Positions 23,943 to 31,559 of a DNA stretch of 64,000 bases are shown in pieces. Under the pieces are notes generated by a model. It worked only from the letters and a program-made list of their open reading frames with translations, made no database searches and was not told the DNA's origin. The first letter of the stretch is position 1, and every line of letters begins with the position of its first letter. The stretch comes from Kitasatospora atroaurantiaca (lineage in GTDB: Bacteria; Actinomycetota; Actinomycetes; Streptomycetales; Streptomycetaceae): NCBI RefSeq assembly GCF_007828955.1, contig NZ_VIVR01000001.1, positions 5,952,001 to 6,016,000 of the forward strand. The letters are read 5' to 3'. Both the position numbers and the translations under genes were made by a program.

Positions 23943-24628
23943 GCGATCTCCCTCAGTCGGCCCGCCGCCATCTCCAGGACGCGGTCGCAGCGCGAGGCCA
24001 GCGCCCGGTCGTGCGTGACCACCAGCAGGGTGACCGGCAGGCCGGTGAGCAGCTCGGCGGCCTCCTCCTGCCCGGCGAAGTCCAGTGCGGCGGTGGGCTC
24101 GTCGGCGAGCAGGACGCCCGCGCCCGCCGCCACACAGCCGACCGCCCGGGCCAGGTGCATCCGCTGCAGCTGGCCACCCGACAGCGCACTCAGCGGGCGG
24201 TCGGCCAGAGCGCCCACACCGAGCCGCTCGGCGGCGTCACCCGCCTCGGCGGGAGCGCCGCTGCTGGCGAGCAACTCCCGGGCCAGCAGCGGGAAGCGTC
24301 CGGCGGCCGGCCGCTGCGGGATCCACGCGCAGGCCCGGCGGCGCCAGGCCCACTCGGCCGCCGTACGGGTGCCGCGCCCGCCCACCAGCAGCTCGCCGCC
24401 GACCTGGCGGTGCAGGCCGAGCACCGCGCGCAGCAGCGTCGTCTTGCCCGAGCCGTTGGTGCCGGTCAACGCGATCCGATCACCGGGCGCCACGTCGAGG
24501 TCGACGCCCTGGACGGCCTCCAGGCGGCCGTGCCGGCACACCACGCCGCGTAGCCGCACGTCCAGACCGGCCGTGGTCTCCCCCTGCCGGGCCGCGAGGG
24601 CGACCGGCTGCTCCTTGCTCTGCTCCAC
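23939..24628 (-). CDS. Cluster-9 metal ABC transporter ATP-binding protein
   Basis: 229 residues with all ABC motifs: Walker A GTNGSGKTT near residue 55, the signature LSGGQLQRMHLARAV, Walker B LLADEPTAALD and switch VVTHD. It energises the permease encoded immediately downstream (ATGA overlap). It follows the PCuAC-like gene by 6 bases. It reads as the third component of a ZnuABC-like importer contained within the copper operon. Confidence 0.9.
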   Translation of the reverse strand: MEQSKEQPVALAARQGETTAGLDVRLRGVVCRHGRLEAVQGVDLDVAPGDRIALTGTNGSGKTTLLRAVLGLHRQVGGELLVGGRGTRTAAEWAWRRRACAWIPQRPAAGRFPLLARELLASSGAPAEAGDAAERLGVGALADRPLSALSGGQLQRMHLARAVGCVAAGAGVLLADEPTAALDFAGQEEAAELLTGLPVTLLVVTHDRALASRCDRVLEMAAGRLREIA

Positions 24629-24634
24629 GGGACG

Positions 24635-25144
24635 TTAGTCGGAGCGTGGCGCCGACGAGTTCCCGGAGATCCCCGAATCCTTGGGAAGGCCCCCGGGCGG
24701 TACGGCCTGAGCCCGCACCCGCAGGTCGGGGCTGCGCCGGAAGTGCAGGGTGAACTCCACCCACTGCCCGACGCGCAGGCCGGCCATCCGGGTGATCAGC
24801 AGGTCCGCGCCCTCGGGTGACATCCGCAGCTCGCCCCGGGCCGGGACGGTCAGCGCCGCCACCGGGGCCCAGCTCCCGGCCCCTCCCTGGTGGCGATGCC
24901 GCTTCAGCGACACCTGCCCGGGTAACTCCGCGGTCGCGCCGGTCAGTTCGTCGGGCACGTCGCCGGGATTCCGTACGGTGAAGAAGGCGGCCGTCGTCGC
25001 CGATCCTGCGGTCGGTACCAGGAGCCATCCCCGGTCGGCCTCCACCGGCCGCGCCCGGCCCGCGCCGCCGACGGCCGTCCAGCCGCAGAGCAGGGCGAGC
25101 GCCGTCGCGGCGGCGGTCAGCGGCGCAAGGGCGGCGCGGTTCAC
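24635..25144 (-). CDS. PCuAC-like exported protein with altered copper site
   Basis: 169 residues with a hydrophobic N-terminus (LAPLTAAATALALLCGWTAV) and a cupredoxin-like PCuAC domain (STATTAAFFTVRN-type segment, LKRHRHQGGAGSWAPVAALT, VPARGELRMSPEGADLLITR). PCuAC proteins carry copper to cytochrome oxidase through an H(M)-X10-M-X21-H-X-M site. Here the first His lies in HRH, but the expected Met is Trp or Val and the HxM pair is replaced by Ala-Asp-Leu-Leu. Copper binding, if kept, must use other residues. ATGA overlap with the copA stop places it in the copper operon. Confidence 0.75.
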   Translation of the reverse strand: MNRAALAPLTAAATALALLCGWTAVGGAGRARPVEADRGWLLVPTAGSATTAAFFTVRNPGDVPDELTGATAELPGQVSLKRHRHQGGAGSWAPVAALTVPARGELRMSPEGADLLITRMAGLRVGQWVEFTLHFRRSPDLRVRAQAVPPGGLPKDSGISGNSSAPRSD

Positions 25145-27363
25145 CTCGTCACCCGAGCCGGCTGCCAGGTGCGCAGCCGAAGGCTGTTGGCGACCACCAG
25201 CAGTGAGCTCGCCGACATCGCGACGGCGGCGAGCATCGGGTTGAGCAGGCCGACGGCCGCCGGCGGGATGAGCACCGCGTTGTAGCCGAACGCCCAGACC
25301 AGGTTGACGCGGATCGTGGCGAGCGTGCGCCGGGCCAGGCGTACCGCGACCACCAGGGACTCGATGTCCCCGCGTACCAGGGTCAGCCCGGCCGCGCCGA
25401 TCGCGGCGTCCGTGCCGGAGCCGAGGGCGATTCCCAGGTCCGCCGAGGCCAGAGCGACGGCGTCGTTGACGCCGTCGCCGACCATCGCCGTCGTGCGGCC
25501 CGCCGCCCGCAGCTCGGCGATCAGCTCGGCCTTGCGCTCGGGGGAGGCTGCGGCGTGCACCTTTCGGATGCCGAGCTGCGCGGCCACAGCGCTCGCCGCT
25601 CCCGGCCGGTCGCCGGTCAACAGCACGGGTTCCAGGCCCATCCCGCGCAGTCGGCGTACCGCTCGCCAGCTGCCCGGCCGCACGGTGTCACCGACCACCA
25701 GGACAGCTGCCGCGCGGCCGTCCAGCTCCACCACCACGGCGGTACGGCCTTCGGACTCGGCGTGCGCCAGCGCGTCGCGTAGATCCTGAGCAAGGTCTGA
25801 CGCATCATCAGGTCGGCCCACCCGTACCTGCCTGCCCTCGACCGTCCCCAGCACGCCGACGCCCGCGGTCGCCGCGAAACCGGAGACCTCCGGCAGCTCC
25901 GAGCCGCAACGCTGCCGTGCTGCGGCCGTGATCGCCCGCCCGATCGGGTGCTCGGAGCGGTGCTCCACCGCCCCGGCCAGCCGCAGCACCTCCTCGACCG
26001 CCTCGCCCGGCGCGGCGACGGCCTCGGCCAGCTCCATCCGGCCGGTGGTCAGCGTGCCGGTCTTGTCCAGGACGACGGTGTCGATCCGGCGCAGGCTCTC
26101 CAGCACCTCGGGCCCGCGCACCAGGACGCCCAGCTCCGCGCCCCGGCCCGTCGCGGCCAGCAGAGCGGTCGGTGTGGCCAGTCCGAGCGCGCACGGGCAC
26201 GCCACCACCAGCACCGCCACGGCAGCCGTGACCGCCGCCTGCGGATCGGCGCCCGCCCCCAGCCAGAAGCCCAGGACGCACGCCGCCACCGCCATGACGC
26301 ACGGCACGAACACCCCGGCGATCGCGTCCGCGACACGCTGAGCCTTGGCCTTGCCGGCCTGCGCATCGGCCACCATTGCGGTGATCCGGGCCAGTTGGGT
26401 GTCCGCCCCGACCGCCGTCGCCCGGACGACGAGCGAACCGCCGACGTTCACGGTCGCCCCCGCCACCTTCTCGCCCGGGCCGACCTCGACCGGCACGCTC
26501 TCCCCGGTCAGCAGGCTCAGATCCAGCGCCGAGCGGCCCTCGACCACCACCCCGTCGGTGGCCACCTTCTCGCCCGGGCGCACCACGAACTCCTGCCCCG
26601 GCAGCAACTGCCCGATCGGGATGCGCCGTTCGGCACCGCCCTCCCGTACGCAGACGTCCTTCGCTCCCAGCTCGGCCAGCGCCCGTAGCGCTGACCCGCC
26701 GCGTCGACGGGCTCTGCTCTCCAGCAGCCGACCGCACAGCACAAACAGCGGCACGCCGACCGCCGCCTCCAGGTAGACATGGGCCGCGCCGGTGCCGTCC
26801 GCCGTCAGCGAGAACGGCATCCGCATGCCCAACTCCCCGGCGCCGCCCAGGAACAGCGCATACGCCGACCAGCCCGACGAGGCCACCACACCGACGCTCA
26901 CGAGCGTGTCCATGGTGGCGGTCGCGTGCCGAAGCCCTTGCCAGGCCCGCCGATGGAAGCCGTACGCGCCCCAGGTCACCACGGGCACGGCGAGCGCGAA
27001 GCACAGCCACTGCCAGGCGGCGAACTGCAGCGAGGGAACCATCGACAGCACGAGGACCGGCACCGCCAGGGCAGCCGTCACGATCAGCCGCAGCAGCTCG
27101 TCGGGGCCCTCAAGGAGAGCGCCCGCGGCCTGCTCCTCGCTGACCGGTTCGGCCGTGTACCCGGCCCGTTCGACGGTGGCCACCAGGTCCGACACCGTCA
27201 CGTCCGCCGGGTGCACCACCCGGGCGCGGCCCGTCGCGAGGTTGACGGCGGCCGTCACGCCCTCGATCCGCGCCAGCCGCTTCTCGACCCGTGACACGCA
27301 CGCCGCACAGGTCATCCCGCCCACCGACAGGTCGGTGACGGCGGTTTCCGTGGCCGTAGTCAC
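25141..27363 (-). CDS. copA: Copper-exporting P1B-type ATPase
   Basis: 740 residues. One N-terminal heavy-metal-associated domain with GMTCAACVSRVEKRLARIEG; transport motif CPC in VVACPCALGLATPTALL; phosphorylation motif DKTGTLTTG; hinge VGDGVNDAVALASADLGIAL; and C-terminal membrane pair with YNAVLIPPAA and MSASSLLVVANSLRL, whose Tyr, Asn, Met and Ser residues are the CopA-type Cu(I) ligands. It exports Cu(I) from the cytoplasm. Its start overlaps the Met/His-rich peptide gene and its end overlaps the PCuAC-like gene, both by ATGA. CopZ, encoded first in the operon, is the expected copper donor. Confidence 0.95.
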   Translation of the reverse strand: MTTATETAVTDLSVGGMTCAACVSRVEKRLARIEGVTAAVNLATGRARVVHPADVTVSDLVATVERAGYTAEPVSEEQAAGALLEGPDELLRLIVTAALAVPVLVLSMVPSLQFAAWQWLCFALAVPVVTWGAYGFHRRAWQGLRHATATMDTLVSVGVVASSGWSAYALFLGGAGELGMRMPFSLTADGTGAAHVYLEAAVGVPLFVLCGRLLESRARRRGGSALRALAELGAKDVCVREGGAERRIPIGQLLPGQEFVVRPGEKVATDGVVVEGRSALDLSLLTGESVPVEVGPGEKVAGATVNVGGSLVVRATAVGADTQLARITAMVADAQAGKAKAQRVADAIAGVFVPCVMAVAACVLGFWLGAGADPQAAVTAAVAVLVVACPCALGLATPTALLAATGRGAELGVLVRGPEVLESLRRIDTVVLDKTGTLTTGRMELAEAVAAPGEAVEEVLRLAGAVEHRSEHPIGRAITAAARQRCGSELPEVSGFAATAGVGVLGTVEGRQVRVGRPDDASDLAQDLRDALAHAESEGRTAVVVELDGRAAAVLVVGDTVRPGSWRAVRRLRGMGLEPVLLTGDRPGAASAVAAQLGIRKVHAAASPERKAELIAELRAAGRTTAMVGDGVNDAVALASADLGIALGSGTDAAIGAAGLTLVRGDIESLVVAVRLARRTLATIRVNLVWAFGYNAVLIPPAAVGLLNPMLAAVAMSASSLLVVANSLRLRTWQPARVTR

Positions 27364-27566
27364 CGGGCCGCCCCCATGTCGTGACCGGTCATCCCCGGCA
27401 TGTCGTCACCGGAATGCCCCGTCCCGCTCGTGCCGGGGACCAGCCCCGGCGAGACCGGCCCGGCGGCGCGACCCGCGGCGAACGCCCCGCCGAACACGAG
27501 GACGAGCAGCAGGGCGAAGCCCGTCAGGACGAGGTACGGCCGGGTGCCCGGCTCCGTTGCTTCCAC
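27360..27566 (-). CDS. Small membrane peptide with Met/His-rich tail
   Basis: 68 residues: a single hydrophobic helix (YLVLTGFALLLVLVFGGAFA) and a C-terminal tail with HSGDDMPGMTGHDMGAAR. Clustered Met and His outside the membrane suggest copper capture or hand-over. GTG start, without a strong ribosome binding site. ATGA overlap with copA shows it belongs to the operon. It may pass copper to CopA or bind it after export. I know no named family. Confidence 0.7.
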   Translation of the reverse strand: MEATEPGTRPYLVLTGFALLLVLVFGGAFAAGRAAGPVSPGLVPGTSGTGHSGDDMPGMTGHDMGAAR

Positions 27567-27610
27567 ATCTCAGCAGTCGGAGCCGGGTGCCGGTGAGTTC
27601 CCGACGCGTC

Positions 27611-27826
27611 TCAGATTCGCCCGACCAGGGTGAAGCCGGCCTCGTCGACCGCGCTGCGGACGCTCTCCCCGTCGAGTGCCTGTTCGGAGGAGACGGTGAC
27701 CCGGCCGGTCGGGGCGTGGGCCGTGACCTCGACGACGCCGGGGATGGCCGACAGCTCCGCGCTGACCGTTTTCTCGCAGTGGCCGCAGCTCATGCCTTCG
27801 ACAGTGAAGACGGCGGTGGTGGACAT
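27611..27826 (-). CDS. copZ: Copper chaperone, heavy-metal-associated domain (CopZ-like)
   Basis: 71 residues forming one ferredoxin-like HMA domain, with the Cu(I)-binding motif in TVEGMSCGHCEKTVSAELSA and the C-terminal strand EAGFTLVGRI. It shuttles Cu(I) to CopA. An excellent AGGAGG lies about 7 bases before the ATG at 27826. First gene of the copper operon; the peptide gene follows after 44 bases. Confidence 0.93.
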   Translation of the reverse strand: MSTTAVFTVEGMSCGHCEKTVSAELSAIPGVVEVTAHAPTGRVTVSSEQALDGESVRSAVDEAGFTLVGRI

Positions 27827-27861
27827 ACGGGTACCTCCTGGTGGTGCAGGGACAGGGCGTA

Positions 27862-27885
27862 GGCCGTGCCCGCTCGGGCACGGCC
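27862..27885. promoter_or_regulatory. Perfect palindrome upstream of copZ
   Basis: Arms GGCCGTGCCCG and CGGGCACGGCC around CT (24 bases) lie 36 bases upstream of the copZ ATG. It could be a dimeric repressor site or a 5' leader hairpin. It does not match the CsoR box I know. Confidence 0.45.
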
Positions 27886-27998
27886 GGTTGATGAAGCGAC
27901 AACGACAGCGCAAACGATCGCGCGGCCACGGGGGCACGCGGTCCGCGTGCCACCGTCGAGTGGTTCTCCGCGCGGTTTCAGCTTGATCTTTAAGGCTG

Positions 27999-29432
27999 CT
28001 ACTCGGCCCCGCCGCGTCTAGGCATGTCCGCTTTGCGCTGTTTCACCCCGACCGGGTGGCGAGGTGCTGGGGCGGATGTGCGTCCCTTAGGGCGGCCCGG
28101 GCCGGGACGGGATGCTTTCGGCGCGCGGGCTGGAGTGCCCACGGCCCGCCGGATGCGGGGATAGCCGCGCCGGACCCGGCCGGGGGTGAGCTGATCCGGT
28201 GCCAGGGGCTTCTCCCAGGGGCGCCGCAGGTCCTCGGCCAGGGGTCGGGCGAGCCGGAGTTGCGTGTAGGCGGCGAGGATCAGCCACACCCATCGATCGG
28301 CCTGTTCGGGTGTGCGAAGGCGGGGGCGGGTCAGCCCGAGCGTCTGCTTGAGGAAGCGGAAGGTGTGCTCGATGTCGAATCTTCGAAGGAAGATCCGCCA
28401 GAGGCGGTCGACGTCGTGTGCGGTGGCGTCGGGGTCGCTGTGCCACAGCCATAGCGGCTTGGGGTCGCGGTTGCCGGGCAGGTATTCGACCGCGAGGTGG
28501 AGCAATGTTCCCTCGACGATGGGGAGTTCACCCTCGTGGTCGGCCCAGGAGCCGCGTCGCTCCAGCTTCGGGTGCAGGTGTCCCCAGCAGCGGGCGGTGA
28601 CCTGGCCGAAGCGGTCGTGGACGCCGGTCGACTCCTGGGCCGGTGCCGGGTGAGTCGCGGCCTGTGCCAGACGGAACTCCGCTCCGTGCCGGGGCTGACG
28701 CCCAGGCCATGAGCCGTGGCGCTTGCCGGCCGGGGCGTGCATCACCCGGTCGGCGCGGATGCGTCCCAGCAGCCGCACCGGCTCCTCGCGCAGCATCCAG
28801 GTCAGGCGCACGATGTCGTAGCCCGAGTCCAGGACGAACAAGACCGGCGGATCGCCCGGGCGCCACTGCCCGGCCTGCTCCAGGCGGGCGATGAGGTCGC
28901 GGATCTGGGTGGCGGTGACCTCGGTGGGATCGTCCCCGGGCCCCAGCCGCACCGCGTCCAGCGGCCCGGTCCACGAGGAGCGTCCACCACCCAGGGCCGC
29001 CGCGACCTGGTAGGGCCAGCCCGGAACGGTCTGGCGCCTGCCGTCACACCGGCACGGTCGGTGGCAGTGCAACCGCTCCGGTGAACACTCAGCGTCCGGA
29101 CGCGGCCACGGGGTGACGTCCAGGGCGATGGACAGCTGCCCGTCCGCCCCGCGCGGCAGTCGCAGTCCGGCCAGCGCGATCCGCAGGCGGGACACGTCGA
29201 TGTGCCCCTGGGCCAGTGCGTCGTACATCGCTCCGTGCCCACGCCGGTGCACCCCCGCCAGCGAGAGTTCCGGCAGGGACGTCACCGGCCCGGTGGCGCA
29301 CAGAACCGCATCCACGAGCTCGAACAGGGCATCCGCCCGCAACGTCAAACACTCGTACAGCTCACGGCGAAACCGGGACAACCCGGCCAGGGCCTCGACG
29401 CGCGCGGCGCCGTCTTGCAGACTGTCCATCAC
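27999..29432 (-). CDS. DDE transposase of the IS
   Basis: 477 residues. The acidic residues expected of a DDE transposase are visible: first Asp in LSIALDVTPWPRPD, second in PPVLFVLDSGYDIVRLTW, and Glu in DIEHTFRFLKQTLGL, the YREK-like region. It resembles the actinomycete IS701-like family (NF041680 type). It appears intact from ATG to stop. The C-terminal tail is Arg/Pro/Lys-rich. It starts about 120 bases inside the right end, with a hairpin between. Confidence 0.85.
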   Translation of the reverse strand: MMDSLQDGAARVEALAGLSRFRRELYECLTLRADALFELVDAVLCATGPVTSLPELSLAGVHRRGHGAMYDALAQGHIDVSRLRIALAGLRLPRGADGQLSIALDVTPWPRPDAECSPERLHCHRPCRCDGRRQTVPGWPYQVAAALGGGRSSWTGPLDAVRLGPGDDPTEVTATQIRDLIARLEQAGQWRPGDPPVLFVLDSGYDIVRLTWMLREEPVRLLGRIRADRVMHAPAGKRHGSWPGRQPRHGAEFRLAQAATHPAPAQESTGVHDRFGQVTARCWGHLHPKLERRGSWADHEGELPIVEGTLLHLAVEYLPGNRDPKPLWLWHSDPDATAHDVDRLWRIFLRRFDIEHTFRFLKQTLGLTRPRLRTPEQADRWVWLILAAYTQLRLARPLAEDLRRPWEKPLAPDQLTPGRVRRGYPRIRRAVGTPARAPKASRPGPGRPKGRTSAPAPRHPVGVKQRKADMPRRGGAE

Positions 29433-29512
29433 GGCCTTTGGGTTGATCGACTGTCGACTTCAGCGAGAAGACACGATCACCCAAGGGCCGCCCAGCTGTC
29501 AGGCGAACGACG

Positions 29513-29543
29513 AACCCCACCAAGACATGATCTTGGTGGGGTT
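29513..29543. terminator. Hairpin just inside the right end of the IS
   Basis: Perfect 13-bp inverted repeat (AACCCCACCAAGA with TCTTGGTGGGGTT) around CATGA, followed by TTT on the plus strand. It lies between the right inverted repeat and the transposase start. It may block transcription entering from outside, a known way that IS elements limit transposase expression. Confidence 0.7.
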
Positions 29544-29554
29544 TAAAGCCAAGT

Positions 29555-30175
29555 TCAGGCCGCGCAAGCCACCAGGGAGGTCGGCTGCTCGGCGTCCGCG
29601 AGCAGCCCGATCAGGGCCGTGCGCGCCCGGGACACCCGGGACCGCACCGTGCCGATCGGACAACCCGCCACCTCTGCGGCCTCCTCGTACGGCAGCCCCA
29701 GCACGGTCGTCAGTACGAACGCCTGGCGCCTCTCGGCGGGAAGCACTTCGAGCAGCTCGGCCAGTGCCACGCCCTCCTCGAAGCCGGGCAGGCCGCAGGG
29801 CTGGGCCCCTTCGACCACCGCCTGCCAGTCGTCCGTGTCCAACAGCCGGGGCCGGGCTGCGGCGAAGCGGAAACGGTCCGCGACCGTACGGCGCGCGATC
29901 GACAGCAGCCAGGTGCGAGCGGACGAACGGCCCTCGAACCGGGGCAGGCTGCGCAGTGCCCGCAGGTAGGTGTCCTGGGTCAGGTCGTCGGCGGACTGCG
30001 GGTCCGCGCTCAGGTGCGCCACGTACCGCCACACGTCGTTGCGCGTGGCACGTACGAACGTCTCCACGGCGGCCGGATCGCCGTCACGTGCGGCTAGCGC
30101 CCACGCGGTCACCGTCGCGTCGTCGTGAGGTGACCGACATCGTGCGGAACGCGGGCGTGGCAGGGCAGGAGTCAT
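29555..30175 (-). CDS. ECF RNA polymerase sigma factor
   Basis: 206 residues. Region 2 is DVWRYVAHLSADPQSADDLT plus YLRALRSLPRFEGRSSARTW; region 4 is RRQAFVLTTVLGLPYEEAAE and GCPIGTVRSRVSRARTALIG. Two in-frame ATGs (30181 and 30175) follow AAGGA; the second has the better spacing (9). The IS was inserted so that the target duplication contains the TGA stop, leaving the sigma gene intact. The Met/His-rich membrane protein gene lies just upstream on the same strand (128 bp), and copper genes surround it, so a role in copper response is likely. Confidence 0.88.
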   Translation of the reverse strand: MTPALPRPRSARCRSPHDDATVTAWALAARDGDPAAVETFVRATRNDVWRYVAHLSADPQSADDLTQDTYLRALRSLPRFEGRSSARTWLLSIARRTVADRFRFAAARPRLLDTDDWQAVVEGAQPCGLPGFEEGVALAELLEVLPAERRQAFVLTTVLGLPYEEAAEVAGCPIGTVRSRVSRARTALIGLLADAEQPTSLVACAA

Positions 30176-30303
30176 CGCCATGAGTCCTTCTCGGGAAGGT
30201 GAAAGCGGCACTCGGCCGCGGGACCGTGCCAGGGCTCGCGAAAGCGCCACCGCAGCCGTACGGGCGCGGTGTCGACGGAAACGAGACCCCGGGGGGATAG
30301 CCG

Positions 30304-31110
30304 TCAGACGGCAGCGGCCCCGGCGGGCGGACCCCGAGAAGTGATGGTGTGGACGAGCAGCAGCTGCCGTAGGCGGCGCGCGGAGTCGGCGCGTACGAGC
30401 CGCAGGCGCGGCCGGAGCGGCGGGCACGCCAGACGGAGCAGCAGGAGGAGGGGAGCGAACAGTCGGGCGGTGGCCGTGCGACCCAGCCGGAACACCGCCC
30501 GCTCGCCGGCCGACAGCCACGCGCCCAGCAGGAGCGCGGCGAGCAGGTGGGCCGCCAGCATGCCGACCGTCCCGCCGCCGTGATGCGACGGCATGGCCAG
30601 TGCGGCTGCGGCGTGGTGGGCGTGGGTACCCATCTCCATCCCCGCGCCCATGTCCATACCCGTGCCCATACCCGTGCCCATACCCGGCATGTCGGTCATC
30701 TGGACCGTCAGGCCGTCGCCGGGCGGGCTTTGGCCGAGACCGGCTGCCGCCATCAACTGTGCCGCCTCGGCCGGCGAAGCAGGGTGCGGGCCGCACAGCA
30801 GAAGCTCAGCCCACTGAGCGGCGAGGCCGCTGCCGTCCGGAGGCCGAGAACCGGTGGCAGCCTGGCCCAGCGAGAACAGGGCGTGGAGCACGGCCTGGGT
30901 ACCGACCGTCAGCGAGGTCACCAGCATCGGCCCGCGCTCCCGGTCGGCGAGCCACCAGGCGGTGACGCCTACGGCGCCGAACGCGGCGGCCAGGGACCAG
31001 CCCGGGACGGTCGTGCCGGACATCAGCACGTGGCCGAGGGAGGCGAGCAGCACACAGACGGCCGCGAACACCGCGGCCCGTCCCGTACGCATTCCCCGTC
31101 CCATATCCAT
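30304..31110 (-). CDS. Membrane protein with Met/His-rich loop
   Basis: 268 residues with about five hydrophobic helices (AAVFAAVCVLLASLGHVLMS, SLAAAFGAVGVTAWWLADR, LVTSLTVGTQAVLHALFSLG, GMLAAHLLAALLLGAWLSAG and a last near residue 225). Between the third and fourth lies a Met/Gly/His-rich loop (residues about 135-175, beginning MTDMPGMGTGMGTGMDMG) ending in HAHH and HHGGG. This is a typical copper-binding composition. It lies upstream of the ECF sigma gene and divergent from the ycnI-like gene. It may sense or store copper and perhaps signal to the sigma factor. A longer start at 31209 is possible. Confidence 0.72.
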   Translation of the reverse strand: MDMGRGMRTGRAAVFAAVCVLLASLGHVLMSGTTVPGWSLAAAFGAVGVTAWWLADRERGPMLVTSLTVGTQAVLHALFSLGQAATGSRPPDGSGLAAQWAELLLCGPHPASPAEAAQLMAAAGLGQSPPGDGLTVQMTDMPGMGTGMGTGMDMGAGMEMGTHAHHAAAALAMPSHHGGGTVGMLAAHLLAALLLGAWLSAGERAVFRLGRTATARLFAPLLLLLRLACPPLRPRLRLVRADSARRLRQLLLVHTITSRGPPAGAAAV

Positions 31111-31559
31111 CGCCGGCTCATCGTCGCATCCGCCGTGGGGCGGCCACAGGGCCGGGTCGGCCAAATCGGCGTACAACGTCAGGTCTTGTTGCTGTGTGCC
31201 GCACACCACAGCAGGCGGGTGGAACCGGAGGCCGGCGCCGGCCGACGATTCGTACGGGTCAGCTCCATGCTCCGGGCCGCACAGGCTGCGGAACCGTTCG
31301 GGGGGACCGGTGGGCGGGCCCGACGAGCGGCCCCGCCGAGCCTCCGGCGCCGGCCGCCGTGAGAAACACCACGCCCAATGACACCCGCTGTCCGCGCTCC
31401 CAGGAAGTCGTCCCGGAGACGGCCTCGGTTCCCACGCTCACGGACTGTCCGACCCTTGTCGAGGCTGCCCCGCGCGTCGTGCATCATGGAGGCCGCCAGC
31501 TACCCGACCGGCGTCGGCCCGACGTGGCCGCGGCCGTCCTGCCACCGGAGCACGGTCTG
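31111..31559. other. 449-bp divergent intergenic region in the copper island
   Basis: Lies between the Met/His-rich membrane gene (minus) and the ycnI-like gene (plus). It must hold both promoters. A TTGTCG at about 31453 is a weak -35 candidate for the plus strand. No convincing operator palindrome was found. Frames in it lack ribosome binding sites and known products. Confidence 0.45.

Larger units (their letters stand above)
27982..29553 (-). mobile_element. Complete insertion sequence, IS701/IS4-like
   Basis: 1572-bp element. Its outer ends read CTTGATCTTTAAGGC (left) and CTTGGCTTTAAACCC (right end, complement), imperfect terminal inverted repeats. It is flanked by the 5-bp direct repeat TTCAG (27977-27981 and 29554-29558), taken to be the target duplication. 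It contains one transposase gene. The ends and duplication agree to the base, which supports these limits. Both sides of the target are still recognisable, so insertion is recent. Confidence 0.8.

Noticed and set aside
31179..31487. Short ORFs on both strands in the ycnI upstream gap
   Set aside because: No ribosome binding sites, no hydrophobic or domain pattern, and they sit where divergent promoters are needed.
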